NCBI RefSeq assembly: GCF_901709675.1
Contig: NC_051107.1
Location: 6,140,001-6,204,000, forward strand
DNA: 64,000 bases
Reading direction: 5' to 3'
From: Syngnathus acus
Lineage: Eukaryota; Chordata; Actinopteri; Syngnathiformes; Syngnathidae
Numbering within the stretch: position 1 is the stretch's first letter; each line of letters opens with the position of its first letter. A model generated the notes under the pieces. It was given only the letters and a program-made list of their open reading frames with translations. It ran no database searches and was not told the origin of the DNA. Positions 36,845 through 50,679 of the stretch are shown one piece after another. The position numbers were made by a program, and so were the translations under genes.

Positions 36845-39800
36845 ATAACACCTACAGGTGGCCTACTTTGAATACCTGTTCCCGCACAACACTTACAGAA
36901 CTCGTTAACAGCAGTTTTTTGTCTGAACTGTAACAAAGGTTCCGATATTTCTCGTTTCCTTCACATTTTCGTTGGTTAACTGCAGCTAGAAATCTTGTTC
37001 CTGCACAAGGCGAGTTTGTTATGAAGCCTGTGAAGGGGGATTTCTTGCCCTCATGTAGTTGGCGAGGATCGTCCGATCCCTTCCAAGATGAACCAACCGT
37101 TTGGGTTGTGGCGCTCTGCATCCGGACCATTAATCATGCAGAGCGGCCACTGGCGCGCGGCTGTCAAGCGGGTCCGGCGCGGTAATTAACAAACTCATCA
37201 CCGTTTTCACGCGTCCTCTCATGCCGACGGCAGCCGTGTCTAATTGCGCAGAGGGCGAGGCGGCGAGCACGATAAATATTTGGAGGAATGTTTCAGGATG
37301 GCAGGGAGCGCGGGTGATGAATTACGGCGTGGGCATATTGTTTGTGGCGGCGTGATTAATTGTGATTTCAATAAAAGGAGGCTCGTCCTCATTGTCGGCG
37401 CCTGTGTAACACGTTTGTGTTTGCAGATAATGAGGCGGCTCTTTTCAAAGCATGCTTTTGGGGGGGGAAGAGATGGTGAGCTGCAGTGACGTGAGAACAA
37501 TAGCGAACGACCTGCTTATGCACTACAGGGAACCTCCACCCTTCGCCGTCGCATAGTCATTTATTTATCGTCAGCTATTTGTTGATAAACTCACAAACTC
37601 CTACTCCAATATTCGAAGGCGTCAAAGCACTGACAGCATTAATTGATGTCAGGGAAGTAGAGCCAACCAGGTCAGTGAGTGTATACGTAATTGACAGCCA
37701 TTAAAATTGCTACACGCATATTTAAGTATATACATGTAAATACATATGTAAAGATACAATACATGGATACACGAGCATGGTTTTAAAAAGAAATGCTTCA
37801 ATTCGGTTCGAGTTGATGCAGTCGCCTTTTGAATCAAAACCAATTTTGCCATTCAAATGGATTATCGTTACGCCCCCGCAATATTGCCGTTAACCAGCCC
37901 AATCAAGGCCTCCTATCTGTCGTTTGGGAGCGTTATTACCAGCCTGATTTATAGAGCTAATATCTAGCCTCTTCAGGCACAATGAAACCGCGTCGAGCAG
38001 CCCACGAGGCAATAAAATCATCCGGCGCTTGGCGTGATTAGAAATACCCAAGATTTGCATTTGATCATAAATGAGGTCACCTCAGGTGCTCATTAATTAC
38101 AACCTTGCACCCATTTAAATACATCGCTTGTTGACATTCTTAATTCTCTGGGTCAGGAAAAAGGTTATGGTCACGCCGCACAAAGAAGATTTTGCGATTT
38201 TAAGGCTTAGCATACTTAAAGGTCTTTTATTGACATTGTTTGGTCTCCACTGACTGGAATGGCAGGCTTTTATTATCAGAGCCAAACACAAGCAGGGAGC
38301 TGGGAGGGTCTCGAGGGGGCCGTTTGTGTACATGCTTACACTGACCTTAATTAAAAAAGGAAAAAAGTTAATTAAGCAATTAATGGCGGGAACGCAGAAA
38401 CTATTACACACCAAATGCTTTCCGCTTGATGGTGGACGACACAGCCATTGGCCTTCATTATGTTTGCAGAGGAAAACATGATACCCTGAAGAGAACCGGG
38501 GATTTCATACTTGACTAACCGAGAGACGATTTAAAAAGTCTACATACCCCCATTTAGAAAGAAAATCTGAAAAATGTCATTATTGTGACCCAAGTTGTAG
38601 TAGTTAAATCAAAAGAATTTTGTTTGCTTCCTAACAAAAGCCTGAAAGTTTACTACTAACACTGGCCGGTATACTGTAAACAATTCTCTTCGCCTCTCCT
38701 TCAGTTGACATTAACAACTCAGGGTGATATCAGAACGGTTTGGCGCAGGAAGAGAAACAAAGAATTCTTTTTGACTTGGCGTAAACCCTTGGTGGAGGTT
38801 CACACCCCTGACATTATTTTTTGATGCAGTAGCAAAACCTGGGCGAAGAATAACCGAGCACCCCACCAGGCTTTGAGTGGGGGTCTCTCCCCCATTGTGA
38901 GCGCAAAGCAAGGTTTGTGCAGGAACAGGATTCCTATGCTGCGCCACGAAAGTCGGATGTACCTAGCGCTCCCAAAAGGGGGTGGAGGGGAGGGGATTAT
39001 CGAGTTAATTAATTCATATGCTTTAACACCTGCCAAATTACAGTTCCCCTGCAAATGGATCAAGCGCGCAAACGACTAAGTTTCAATTAGCATCGTGATT
39101 ATGTGCAACGTGACGCTAATGTGACCACAGAGGGCTTAGGACACGGAAGACAAGCTAATGCTACAAAACTACATAAGGTATTTTAAGGAATGTAATGCTT
39201 GAGCGTTTGTCATAGAAAATCCTGCCTCAGGGCGCAGTCACGTGACTTTTTGCAAGCACAATGACTGAGGAAGTGTCTAAATATCAGACTATGTGACATT
39301 ACGGTTGAGATAAAAAAAAAAAAGGATGTTTCTCACGTTATTTCATTAACTGGCTTCATTTTTACCTCCGGCGCAGATTCAAAACAAAGAAGACAATGTC
39401 AATCATTTACCCGCCAGAGTATAACTTGCGCGAGGAAGCGAGTTTTTATGGCCGATTGGCGACAGAGTCACGAGCCTTGCGTTCACGATGGCGCCGAACA
39501 AACAACAAGGACGCTTTTGGAACAGGCGGAAAGTCATGAAAGCGCTTTCAGATCACAGCTGCCCCCTCCCTTTGTTGCGTACGGGGATAAATGGCTGACA
39601 CGCATTGCCGTTTTAACACAAATTATCCTCCCACACATGCCCGCCTCAGATCTTTCAATTGCCTAATTAGCGCAGGAACAGGAAAGGGAGGGCTGGCTTG
39701 AAGGCCCTTTCAAGCGCCGCACTTAGTATGCGTCACGATCATCATGCCGGCACCTGGCGGGAGGAGGCGGAGCTTTGCCGTCGTCTCGGCGCACCTCTGA

Positions 39801-40940
39801 GTCGGATGGGAAATGACTGGAAACGATTTTAATTCCTAAATATGGACAATAGCAGAAATGTACGACCGAATCGTAAATATTTGAGCAAAATATCAGAAAA
39901 CCTTTGGATTCTCATGACAAGAAAATTCAGCAAAACAAAAACTATTCATCCGGTATATTTTGGGGGCTTGTCTTATCCGACACGTTCCACTGAAGCCGTC
40001 GCGTTGCAGAAAATAAAATGTATGCACACAAGCGACCCTTGAAAGCAACAATGGGCAAAGAAATCAATACTTTGAGTTCAACTTCAACTCCCCGCTCGGC
40101 GGGGCAATCAGATTTTTTTTTTTTTTTAAGTTTAACGCGGTGAGGGTAAACGCAGTTATTGGGCCGAGCGGGAGCGCTGCAGGTGAGGATGCTTTTAGAT
40201 CTGAGTTACAGCACACCCAAGGAAACAAAAAAATCAATGGGTCATCTTCTCTATAAGCAAAGCCTCCCTCGGCTTGTTCTCGTCAGCTCTTTCCTTTTTT
40301 TTTTTTTTTTGTATCCCACTCACATCTTGGTCCAAAAACAGAAGCGCAGTCCATTTCTGTCCTTGCAAAGGTACAAGCTACACTTTACTCCATCGTTGAG
40401 GACTCGAGACTAAGTAACTAACAAATAAATGGTGAAGTTTGAAGGTGCCACGTGAGTGTTCTACCCCTTAAAAAAATTCCACAAACTTTTGAAAGTTTCC
40501 ATTCACAGCTCATGCTTTTCCACATGGAAGCTTTTAATTTGTGAAAATTAGATTTCATCATCAGAGATATTCATCTAGTGCCCACAGGAATGGGAGGGGG
40601 GGGGCATGCTGGGCCGTTAATGGCACCATCCTGGCACCAATTTTGGGCGGCACTGAGCACGTTTCGCCGCCGGCTCCAAATCATTTTGCCCGGAGTTTTC
40701 GCTCCTTCCGAGTATTTACGAGCCGCTTGATCGATGGCGTCCCGGCCGCCGCCTCCTCGCCGCCGGCGAATAAAGCTGATAAGCAAAAACGAATCGGAGA
40801 GGAGGGTCTGTTTGGGGTTTTATTTTGGAAAGGGGGGGGAATTCAAATCAACTGCTCTGGAAGATGAATGAGTCCTTTTTGTAAACAGCGGGATGTTACG
40901 ACGTGACTAAAATGTAATAAAACAAAAAGACCAAAGTCAT

Positions 40941-40966
40941 TATGGAGCATTATGGAGCATTATGGC
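40941..40966. repeat. 10-bp direct repeat (tatggagcat)
   Basis: Two full and one partial unit of tatggagcat. Confidence 0.8.
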
Positions 40967-43234
40967 ACGACAACACGACGAGCGCACGCACGCACGCACG
41001 CTTTCTGCCATCTTATTGCTTCATTAACATTTACTTCCCAAAAACAAAAAAACTTGGCTTCTGAATAACAATGCAGCACGTTGTACAAACAACAAGAGTC
41101 ACGCACAGCACGGATACTAAGCAGGAATACGAAAGAGTCAAATGAAAGCCAACGGCATGAATAAATTATCACGAGTCTCGGCAAAATTAATTGTGAAATA
41201 TTTGAACACTGTAACAGTTACAAGAAAAGATTCCTCGGGCTCCTTCTCACGGCGCCACGTCCCGGTGACACCGGGTGGGTGTTAAAAGCAAAAAGTCATC
41301 TTTTTAAAAGCAGCGCCAGCTGACCCGTGAGCCACCGACGTGCTCGTTTGACTGATAGCGACGCTTATCGACCCGCCATTGTTCCACCCAGAAAATAGGA
41401 CCGCATACTTGGCCATATTAGGAGAGGAGCATCTTGTTGCTATTTCAAGCGTCAAGTGAGCCGACTCCCAGAGGTGTCGGACCTGAGCCGGCCCGCTAGG
41501 CCGTCTGCGTCTTTGTCTGCCCTGTCTAATTGAGCTAAGGTAGTGGAGTAATATTGGACGAAAACAAAGCCTTTTCTTTCTTTGTGCCGCACCTATAGTG
41601 CCTGGGGTCTCCTGAGTAGCCAACGAGGAGAGGGTGGTAATTAGCCGTAAAAATAGTGGCACCTTTGTCAGTAAATTACCGCATCCCGTCGTGGAGTTAA
41701 AAGGCGGATTGAGTCACGACCTCAATCATTTTCTCATCATTGGAAACGATCGGAAAAGCGGTGAGCAAAAACCGGTTGTCATAAACGATAACATAGTAGG
41801 AACGAAATGAGGGCAGAAGTCAGGAAAAGATGTACAAAAGTTCTACAAAATGGCAGAGTCACTATCGTGGCCCCTGAGTGATTTCAAACATTTTCAAATC
41901 ATCTTAATTGTCCAACATGACAATAGATTCTCAGGAGCCAAGCGTTGCGCAAACACACAATTCCGGCTCGCCCGGGGGCGTCTAATACACACCTCCGCCG
42001 ACTGACACCTGCCAGAACAGCCGCCGCCTAGAGGGGTTACGAGTTTTTGCACAAAATTGGCCATGGTTTCTCCCTGTCACCGGCGGCCATTTGCAGCGCT
42101 CGTTAGGCGGCTCGAGACAGCGACGTGTCAGCGGCGACGCGTTAATGGTCGAGAATATCGACTGTCAGCCGGCTGACAAGCAACCGGCGAGCTTGTTTGT
42201 TGTTGTTCACGAGGTGGGCGGACATTTATGACAAAAACTGTTTTTTTTAGGGGGGGGTGCTCTTTTTAAAACTGCTTTCTGGAATTCGGCATCACTTGAA
42301 ACTGACTTTTTTGATAACTTTCCAATACTCGGTTTTCAGCAGGATTTTTTTCCCCAGCTTATTTAGTACCCCAACCAAAACACGAGTTGTGCTTCAAGAA
42401 ATACTCTGATCACTTGTGAGTATGTTGGCGTAACTACAAAGTAAAGCCAGTTGAACTTTTGCTAAGTGACCTCTTGTGTTGTGTTCACACCTCCCAGTTA
42501 TCAAGCGCTCCCCTCTTGAGAGCCTTGCCGTCCGTTAACGTGCGTTCACCCTGCTGCAATTACCAAGCTAAGGCATCAGCAGAGTGCCATTAAAGCTTCC
42601 CCATGCAACAATATCAATCCTCGGCTACTCCTTTCCCACCTTTTGAGGTGAGCTTGGCTCGTTGTGAAGCGTGGGCACAACAATGAGACGTTTCCGCCTG
42701 GTGCCCGTGGCCTAAACATAGCGTAGAGTGCTTTGAGAACACAGCTCTCTGCAGACAGAGCTCGCCTTTCAACAAAGCACGGGCCCGCAAATCCTCCGCC
42801 GCTGAAGCTGTTGTGACAGAATTTCTGCCTTATTTGGGTTTTTGTGTCAGCAGAGACCCCGGGGCGACTCTACGCGCTTCCTCCGCACGCTTCGCAGAAG
42901 CTGAGGTGGATCCTGCAAGACGGCGCCGAGCTGCATTGAGCATATGGCGAGGGGAAGGAACGCAGAGTAGACTCCCAAACGTGGATTAGTGCTGCATACT
43001 AATAAGCCTTTGAAAGTTGGTTATTAGCGACCATAAACGGCAAAAGTCAATCTCTGTAGCATTTCGTATCGCATCGGTATCAATGCGCCAGGCTGCAATA
43101 TCGGTATTGAACGGCAATTGAAAAAGTTCAATCAGGACATACCTGGATCGAACCATTTCCCAAAGTCACAGCTGAATCCAAGAGACATAGTCCGCTAATT
43201 TGAGCCGGTCAAAGGAAACAACTGGGTCATCAGA

Positions 43235-43340
43235 GTCTGCGATGGATGCGGCAAGCATGCTGGAACCTATCCCAGTTTTCTTTGGACAGACGGCGGGGTA
43301 TAACCTGAACTGATTGCCAGCCAATTGCAGGTCAAGTCAA
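43235..43340 (+). repeat. degraded teleost dispersed repeat
   Basis: The string gctggaacctatcccagttt, followed by 'gcggggtataacctgaactg' and attgccagccaattgcaggtca, is a worn copy of a very common fish repeat whose usual form reads gctggagcctatcccagctg, then ggcggggtacaccctgga and a cgccag...caggg end. The class is uncertain. Confidence 0.55.
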
Positions 43341-46300
43341 ACGATACAACCGAATCCTTTCAGAACCGAAGTCGGTCATCTCACTGCCAGAAGATTCTGC
43401 TTAATGGAGCCCTGGCACTAACGATTCCTGATGTTTCTCCCGCTGAAGACAAATGGGCAGTCTGGAGGCGTGTTGATGGATGTTTGGTGGGCTGAGGTTC
43501 GAGGTCGATAAATCACCATGACGTTCCCCGGTCTCTCACTCCGAACCTTTCTCTCTGAACACGTTCATAACAAACTCGGGACGGTCGTTAGCAATGGGAA
43601 AAAATTCCCTGCCAAGAGGGAGCAATGTATCACTTTAGCTTTCGTCATCATCACTGCGGTCGCTTTGGATGGACGCTAAAGACCGTCTGGACTCAGTCAA
43701 GGTTACATTAGACTAAGTGCAGGTTAACGCCGCCCGTGATGGACTGTCTATGCCAAACGAGAGGGGGAAATGACAGCTTTCAAAGACCCACGGGTGAGAT
43801 TGAGGCCATTGCCGACCTGGAGGTTTTTTTGAAATCCATTGACAAAGAGGCTGCTGTGATTTGGCCCATGCTTTACAGGCGCCTTGGGAAATCACATGCC
43901 AAACTATGCCGTGGACAAAGGCAACACGCATGTGAATGGTGAATTCCATGAAAATGCTCCGAAGGGGAAAATGGAAATGATTCTGCGAGTGCGGCGCATG
44001 CGGGCAAGATAGCTGGAATTGAGAGATTAAATCCAACGCTGATCTACTCGATCTTCCCCCTCCCCTCCCCTCCCTCCGCCGCGTGTCTATTTCCTGCCCA
44101 TCTGCAACCTTGCGGCGAGGCTCCGCAGTTGTAATTCTCACCTAGCATCCAGCTGTTACCTCCTCCTTTGGGGAGCCGTTCTGTTTTTAGCTTTGCCTGA
44201 GACGACCGATTCATTCACGCCTCTTCATCCAATTACAAGCAAATCCAAAAATATTGACATGTCTGCCGGGCTTACGCGGTGTGATGATTGCATAGAATAC
44301 GAGCTTAGAAATTTGGTTCAGCTCTGAGCTCGAGTTATTTATAGTTTTCAATTTGTGGGCAAATCATCAAACAATTGAGTCCACTAGTTAGCAGCAGGTA
44401 CACTTAACCTTAACATGCTGCCATTCTGAGATTCAAGTAAGTCTGAAGTTTGGATTCTTGCTTTCACTGTGATTCTAGGTACATTACAAAATCAATATTT
44501 TTCTTGTCTTGGCTTCTGAAAGGAAATCTGCGACCCGCGGCCGAGCCCCGACAAAGCTCTATTCCGTCTCGTCACATGAATAGTCAAGCAGGAGAAACCT
44601 TTCAAGCGCCACCGCTCACTGGAAACGAGCTAACCGAGATTCCCACTCTGCCAAGCGGAGATGGGGCCGCGGGGCGAAAGGCTCATTTGTCCAGGAATGT
44701 GGATATTGCAAAGTGGGGAGGCAATGAGAGACGGACGGGTGAGGCTGAGGGTGGCGAGGGGGAGGTTGGAGGATGTCAAAGTGCTGACAGAGTTGGAGAA
44801 AAGGATAAGAGACAAGTCAAGGGCAGCAGAGCACAAGTCTCCTCAACTCGTGTGTGGGGGGCAGAAATCCAGCATGCATAAACAAAGTGCTGTCCGTTTC
44901 GTAAATTTGTTACATTGTTGGGTGGCAAAAATGAGCAGATGGGATTTTTGTAGGGAAACAATGTACAATTGTTACAAATGTGTGGCATTGACACAAAGCA
45001 GCTAATTAGAACACAACAATGAGATGCCGAGACATGAACGAAGCATTATCCAATTTGTTGGTCGCCCCTGAAATTTTGTTTTTAAAAATTCAGGCCGCAA
45101 AGCCAGGTTCTCCTGGGAGGATGAAATTTGGTGGACGTGACTATGACTCCTGCAATAAAAACACCCTCACTCTCACCGTTCTTCATTTTTGTTCCAAGTT
45201 CCGAAAGTTCCCTCCGAGGGCTATTTGGGAAATGTTTGCAGAAAGCCCGATTTAATGGACGTTGCGTATTTTACGAGCGAGAAAAACGACAAAGGAATAA
45301 AAGTTGTCGCTGGTAAAAGTCAAAGTGTCTCCTTTTGCTATTTATTATCCCAAACAGGAAAAGGATGTTGGCGTTCCAGCATTAAAGATGAAAGTGGAAG
45401 TCACAGTGGAGCTCCGTCCGGTAAAGAGTAATTAGAGCGTTCTCAAACGAAATGCTAGCATTTCTCTCAATTCAAGCAAAACTTTGACTGCGGTATGCCT
45501 CGTGACCGCTAATAGGTCCCGACGCTCCCGCTAACATTGGGAAAATGCTGTCAGAGTGTCAACGGTGTAAACAACGTCTGCCTCACTCTCATTTCCACGC
45601 ATTAACGAGTGAAGCATCGTTAAAGCCGCGGCGGTTCAATCGGGCTCATCCGCAACCGATTTGCATCTGAGGCAAGAAAATGCGGCTAGCTGCGGCCAAG
45701 TTAATTACACTTGCCGCTAGCTTGTTTTTGACATTCCACTCCGGCGACGAGCGTGAACCTTGGAATAGTCGTGGCTCAGACTTTCTAAGTTAAAAGTCAT
45801 ATCGTGGTTCGCAGATATTTTTTAAAATCAGACATCATTAAGTTTACACCGCTGAGTTTTCGCTGTATCGCTGAATTTTGCGGCTCATATTTTCTTTTTT
45901 ACAATGTATTTACATCCTGAAGCTTCTGCAGGCTTGCTATGTTATGTTATTGTTGTCACGTCCCCACTTTAGGTGCCACTTGCTGACTCAGCAGGGAGCC
46001 CAGGATAGGTGAGGCTCCTTTTTGCTTCAAACATTGCACAGTTTAAGGTCAACGAAGCAGCAGGGGAGCTTTGCAGATAACCCAGGGAGGACGAGGAAGA
46101 AGAAAATATAGGCAGAATTTAAACGCTTTAAGGGAATTTCCTCCTAACTTCTGGAATCTTTAGCGTGCAGGTGCCGGCACTTCTGCATGCCTCGCCTTTG
46201 ATAAGAAGTGAGCCCGAAAGGACGCATGGAGGCGATAAATGCGCCATAATTGCGTCTTAAGAAATATCAAGCTTTGGGGAAAGTGCCCTCGCAGCCTGTT

Positions 46301-48979
46301 TTGTTGATCAAAATTAAATTTGGTCGCCATATCTATCACAAATACAACCACAAAAGAAGTCTGGAGAAGATACGCCTGTATATATGCTGAAGCCACTTTT
46401 ACGTAACAACAGAAGCCATACGTAGGAGCACGCAGGAAGGCTGCCGTTTTTCTTTGGAGTCAATTCCACCAATTCTAGGAGTCTCTCAAAAGTTAACTCC
46501 TCTTAAAGTTTTTTGTCACAATTGCTAAAAAAAAAATTCAAACTCAAATAACAGATGCATCCTTTATGGAGGGCTTTAGCGTACAAGAACATGTAAAGAA
46601 GGTATGTGTATTATCTGAGTGTCAATTAATTGGTAGACATAAAAATAAAGTAAAAACAAAAAAAGCATTGGAAACCAAACATTTCCAAAAATGGAATTCT
46701 TTTGTCGCCGGGACCTATGAAACGGAATCGCTTCCGAATGGTGTTGCTAGGCAACCACCGCCCGCCCGTCCGTCACGGTCCACAGGCGGAGAGCGGGTGA
46801 CGAGCGGCAAGGATGCGAGACCCAACCGCGACACAGAGCCAACGCTAACCCACCAACAGACAGAATAATATTAATAATAATAATAAACACTTGCATAAGA
46901 ATCTGATGGACAAGTGAGACGACCCCCCCCCGCACCCTTACCTCCCTTTTTTGCGCGTCGCCCGACAATAAAACCTTCAAAGGCGGTAATCAAGCAAGCA
47001 TGAATTATTCAGTTGCCAAACAATGCGCACATAATCATTTAATGAGTTCTGGCTCGGTCTTAGGTGAGCAAAACTTCCCGTCGCTGAAGAAAATTGGGCA
47101 GTTTGTCTTTGAACATCAGTTCTCCTGTGCGGCTGCAACGTTGTTTCGTTTTTTAATAGAAAAATAGTGCGAGAATCCATCAAAAGAGCAATGCGATTAG
47201 AAGGATAAACAGTGTACACCGGCGCAAACTTCTTTTAATATGCTCAAAAGCGGCAGGTAGACGGCAATCTCATTTTCCGTTTGTTTGTATATGTGTGTCA
47301 GCCACACACAAAAACGACGAGCATAAAAGTTTTGATTGACAGGCCACTGCACATACTACGTCCTTATACGCGCCAGTTTGGTTGCGAATCATCAAAGTAG
47401 CCGTCATTATCGGCCCACGTGAAATGACAAAAGCTCAAAATTCACACAATTTTGCCTGACCTGCCTGTCTAGCAAACGTGGTTGAAGTTTAGGAACAATC
47501 AGACAAAAATCAAGGCTCTGTCTTAAATGTCAGCTTCAAAACAAAATGGCCGACTTCCTGCTTCTTTTGAAGTAAGACTTTTTTTTTAATGAGACAAACA
47601 TCAAATGTCATGTTGCAAAGTCAAACTAATTTTTTTTAATTTACCTACACGTTTCCAGAACACATACAACAAATGGTATACGACGTGGAGCTGACGGGTG
47701 ACGTTATAAAACATGCCAAATACACCTTTCCAAAATGGAATGTTGCGACATGTACACGCCACGTTTGGGAGAATGTGGGGTGTGCCCGTGGGGATGGGCC
47801 TTGGTGGGAGGTCCACTAGGATCTATTGCTTCCTTAATGCAGGGTGACACTGCACAATTGGTTCTCCCCCAAGCTTCCACCACCACCACCACTTTCCAAT
47901 CGTGTTACTCCGTGCTGTCGTTGATGTTTGGCATTTGAACGATACGTGGTGAAGCAGCATGTGGTCTGCCTTCCAAGAAATAATTGTTTAAATGCTTGTG
48001 ATTACGAGATGTTGTTTGTATAATAGACTGAGTTATGAATAGTTATTTTGACTTATTTCCGCAATAGGTGTCCTTGCAGATGCCTGAACCGTTCTAAAGT
48101 TTGTCTCTTAAAATTAGTAGAACAAGTAAAAACGGTCAAATGTTGTGGCTGTAAGATCATGGAACCAAAAAACAAGTTACATTATAATTTACAATCGATC
48201 CTAATTTTATTCTGCCAAATACCAAAATCGTCCTGAGCCGTATCGTCAAGCTCTGCTACCAACTTCTGGTCCCACATGGCAGCAAGCAGAATTTTTCCGG
48301 CACCCTTTGTGGATTAACCTCTGGCGTTCGTTCATTAGCTCTGTGCAGGAGCGTGTCAGAGCTTCTATTTACTAATTAGCAGCTAGCGACAATAACTTGA
48401 TGGCACAAAGGAGAGGACAAACAACAGCAATCTTTTTCACCGCCGTCTGGAGTTCTAGGCGCGTTCTCGCCGGGGCGCATTGTTTGTTTACCGACGCGCT
48501 ACCGGATGAGGAGAAAAAGTTCCGAATTTTTCTGTCCCCGGAGTTGAGGCGATGCTCCGACTGCGGGGAGGACGGGCGGGAAGGCAGATAAAAGTGTCAC
48601 CGCCGTGTGACCGGATATAAATATTAAAAGGCCGCTTCCTTACTCTGCAAGGTGGAATCGAACAACCCGAGGGGTCCTTTCTACCCCGGGGCAAGGACAG
48701 ACTTTCACCGCAGGACCATGAGAGCCAAAAGAAACTATGTTTTTGCTCATATTGGTGCACGGAGGAATGTGCGAGTGGCCTAAGGGGTGTAGGAAATTAA
48801 AAATCCGACACAATATTTAAACATTTACATTGTTTTTCCCCCAGCCAAGTGTACAAATTCATATTTTTTTTAAAAATGAATGGAACCTTGATTTATTCAA
48901 GCGATTAATGCTTGCACGGTGCTATTTCAACTTTTAAAATACATATTTTTTATTTTTTAACAGAAAATGCAAAGAGTTG

Positions 48980-48994
48980 CCTCTAGGGGGCACA
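48980..48994 (+). promoter_or_regulatory. candidate CTCF motif
   Basis: cctctagggggcaca agrees with the CTCF core at 13 of 15 positions by eye. Motif match only. Confidence 0.3.
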
Positions 48995-49628
48995 TTGTTA
49001 TCACTGCCACGTAGCTTCGGAGGTGCTAATCTGTTAACACGGCTGCCAATTTTCTTTGATGTATTATTACAAATTTGCCCAGTTATGTTAAGGGCAGATG
49101 TTTGTTTTCTCCTTTAAACATTTGCTAATGTACCCACTTGGCTCATTTCCTTTTGCAAGGGTAATACAGGAGTTGTCTTTGATGGAATATTCCGTTTTAT
49201 CCCCGACACGGGCGTGTAACGCCGCCAGTCTGCCGGTCTTTCCTCAGCAAAAGAGTCCACTGAGGCGGAGGAGAAGCACGAGGGCGCTAGCCCTGCTGCG
49301 CGGCGAGCTTTCATAAAGCACTTTTGAGCACCTTCTCTCTATCTCCACTCTCATTCGCCGCACTTCTTTCAAAGCGGGTCTTGGCGCGCCTCGGCAATAT
49401 GGCCGCCCACACTCGGGCACAATGGCAGCATTCATTTCGAGCCGCGGCGGGAATTCATTTTTAAGTGGGACTCAGTGGAGATCAATGGAGGTCGCTGACT
49501 TGGCTGGCGGCTTGACAAATCTTCTCATTTTCACTCGTTTGGTGACAATATGAGGCACTAGTTAATGAAAATGGGTCATTACAAATTTGATGTGAACTGT
49601 CAGGGAGGTGTCATTTTTTGAATGTTGT

Positions 49629-49880
49629 GGGTTCAAACCCCGGCCGGGTCATACCAAAGACTATAAAAATGGGACCCATTGCCTCCCTGCTTGGCACTCA
49701 GCATTAAGGGTTGGAATTGGGGGGTTAGATCACCAACTGATTCCCGCTGCTGCTCACTGCTCCCCTCTCCCCCAGGGGATGGATTAAAATCACATGGGGA
49801 TGGGTTAAATGCAGAGGACAAATTTCACCACACCCAGGTGTGTGTGTGTGACCATCATTGGGACTTTAATCTTTAATATG
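49629..49880 (+). mobile_element. tRNA-derived SINE, near full length
   Basis: It begins with a pol III B-box-like ggttcaaaccccgg (49630-49643), continues accaaagactataaaaatgg, a tccctgcttggcactcagca segment, gggttggaattggggggtta, the ctgctcactgctcccctc tract, gggttaaatgcagaggacaa, atttcaccacacccag, a gtgtgtg run and catcattgggacttt, and ends in a (ctttaat)2 tail. The A box of the tRNA-like head is not clear, so a few dozen bases may be missing at the 5' end. Confidence 0.88.
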
Positions 49881-50657
49881 GATACACACACACGCACAAA
49901 ATGGTGTCAATCACGCACCATCTTTCATTTAGGGGCCCACTTCTCCCCGCCATCCTTTCTCCGTTTGTCATCATTCTACGCGTCTTATCTGCCGAGCCGA
50001 CGTCGGCTTCCGTCAGCAAAGAGGCTCCTCCCCCCCTCCTCCCGAAACGACATGTTCTCGCGTTCCCTCGAGGTTGTTCCGATAAAGCGCCGCCCATTTA
50101 TCAAAGCTGCGCGCACCTAGACCAAGTCTGACGCGCCGACGCTTCACAAGCACGTCGCTCGCCTCCGCTTCCTTCAGGGCTTGAACGGCGGCGTGTCAAC
50201 AAAGACGAGTTGGCCTTCACTCAAGCTGAACTTTCAAACTTAACTTGCGCAGGAGCACAGGATATTAAGAAAGTGCTAGCAGCCAATAATGTCAGCGGAT
50301 TAGCATCAATGAAGCTTGAGAGGCTATTTGGCAGCGATAAGATGTCAGATCAACCCAAAGATTTCTGGGTGTGGGTCAAAAAGTAGTGGAGAGATTTATT
50401 ACTGAGTTAGTGTGTCTCCTCTCTCTCGCACTCAGGTAAAAAGAAAAAAAAACAACTGTTTGGGCAGGATAAAAATAAATGCTAACACCACATGCAAAAT
50501 GTGGAATTAATGTCTCTCGCATTGGGATTTTTTGTGGTGGAATTCTTCTTTTTTAAATGTTATTATACTAGCTTTTTTTTTTTACACTTTAGATCCTGCG
50601 CACTCACTGGTTGGCTGCCGCGTACTTCTTTAATTTCGTAAAAAGCAAAACACTTCA

Positions 50658-50679
50658 GGGGGGGGGGGGGGGGGGGGGG
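50658..50679. repeat. poly-G run of 22
   Basis: Twenty-two consecutive G residues. Such a run can form G-quadruplex structures and is also a frequent site of sequencing-length error. Confidence 0.9.

Larger units (their letters stand above)
34931..49620. other. gene desert, middle part
   Basis: About 14.7 kb without a supported gene. Short direct repeats occur at 36801-36844 and 40941-40966, a degraded teleost repeat at 43235-43335 and a CTCF-like motif at 48980. Open frames are short and show no codon bias or known domains. Confidence 0.5.

Noticed and set aside
44450-44881. 143-codon plus-strand frame
   Set aside because: No domain, no credible splice sites and overlapping open frames in other phases; looks like chance.
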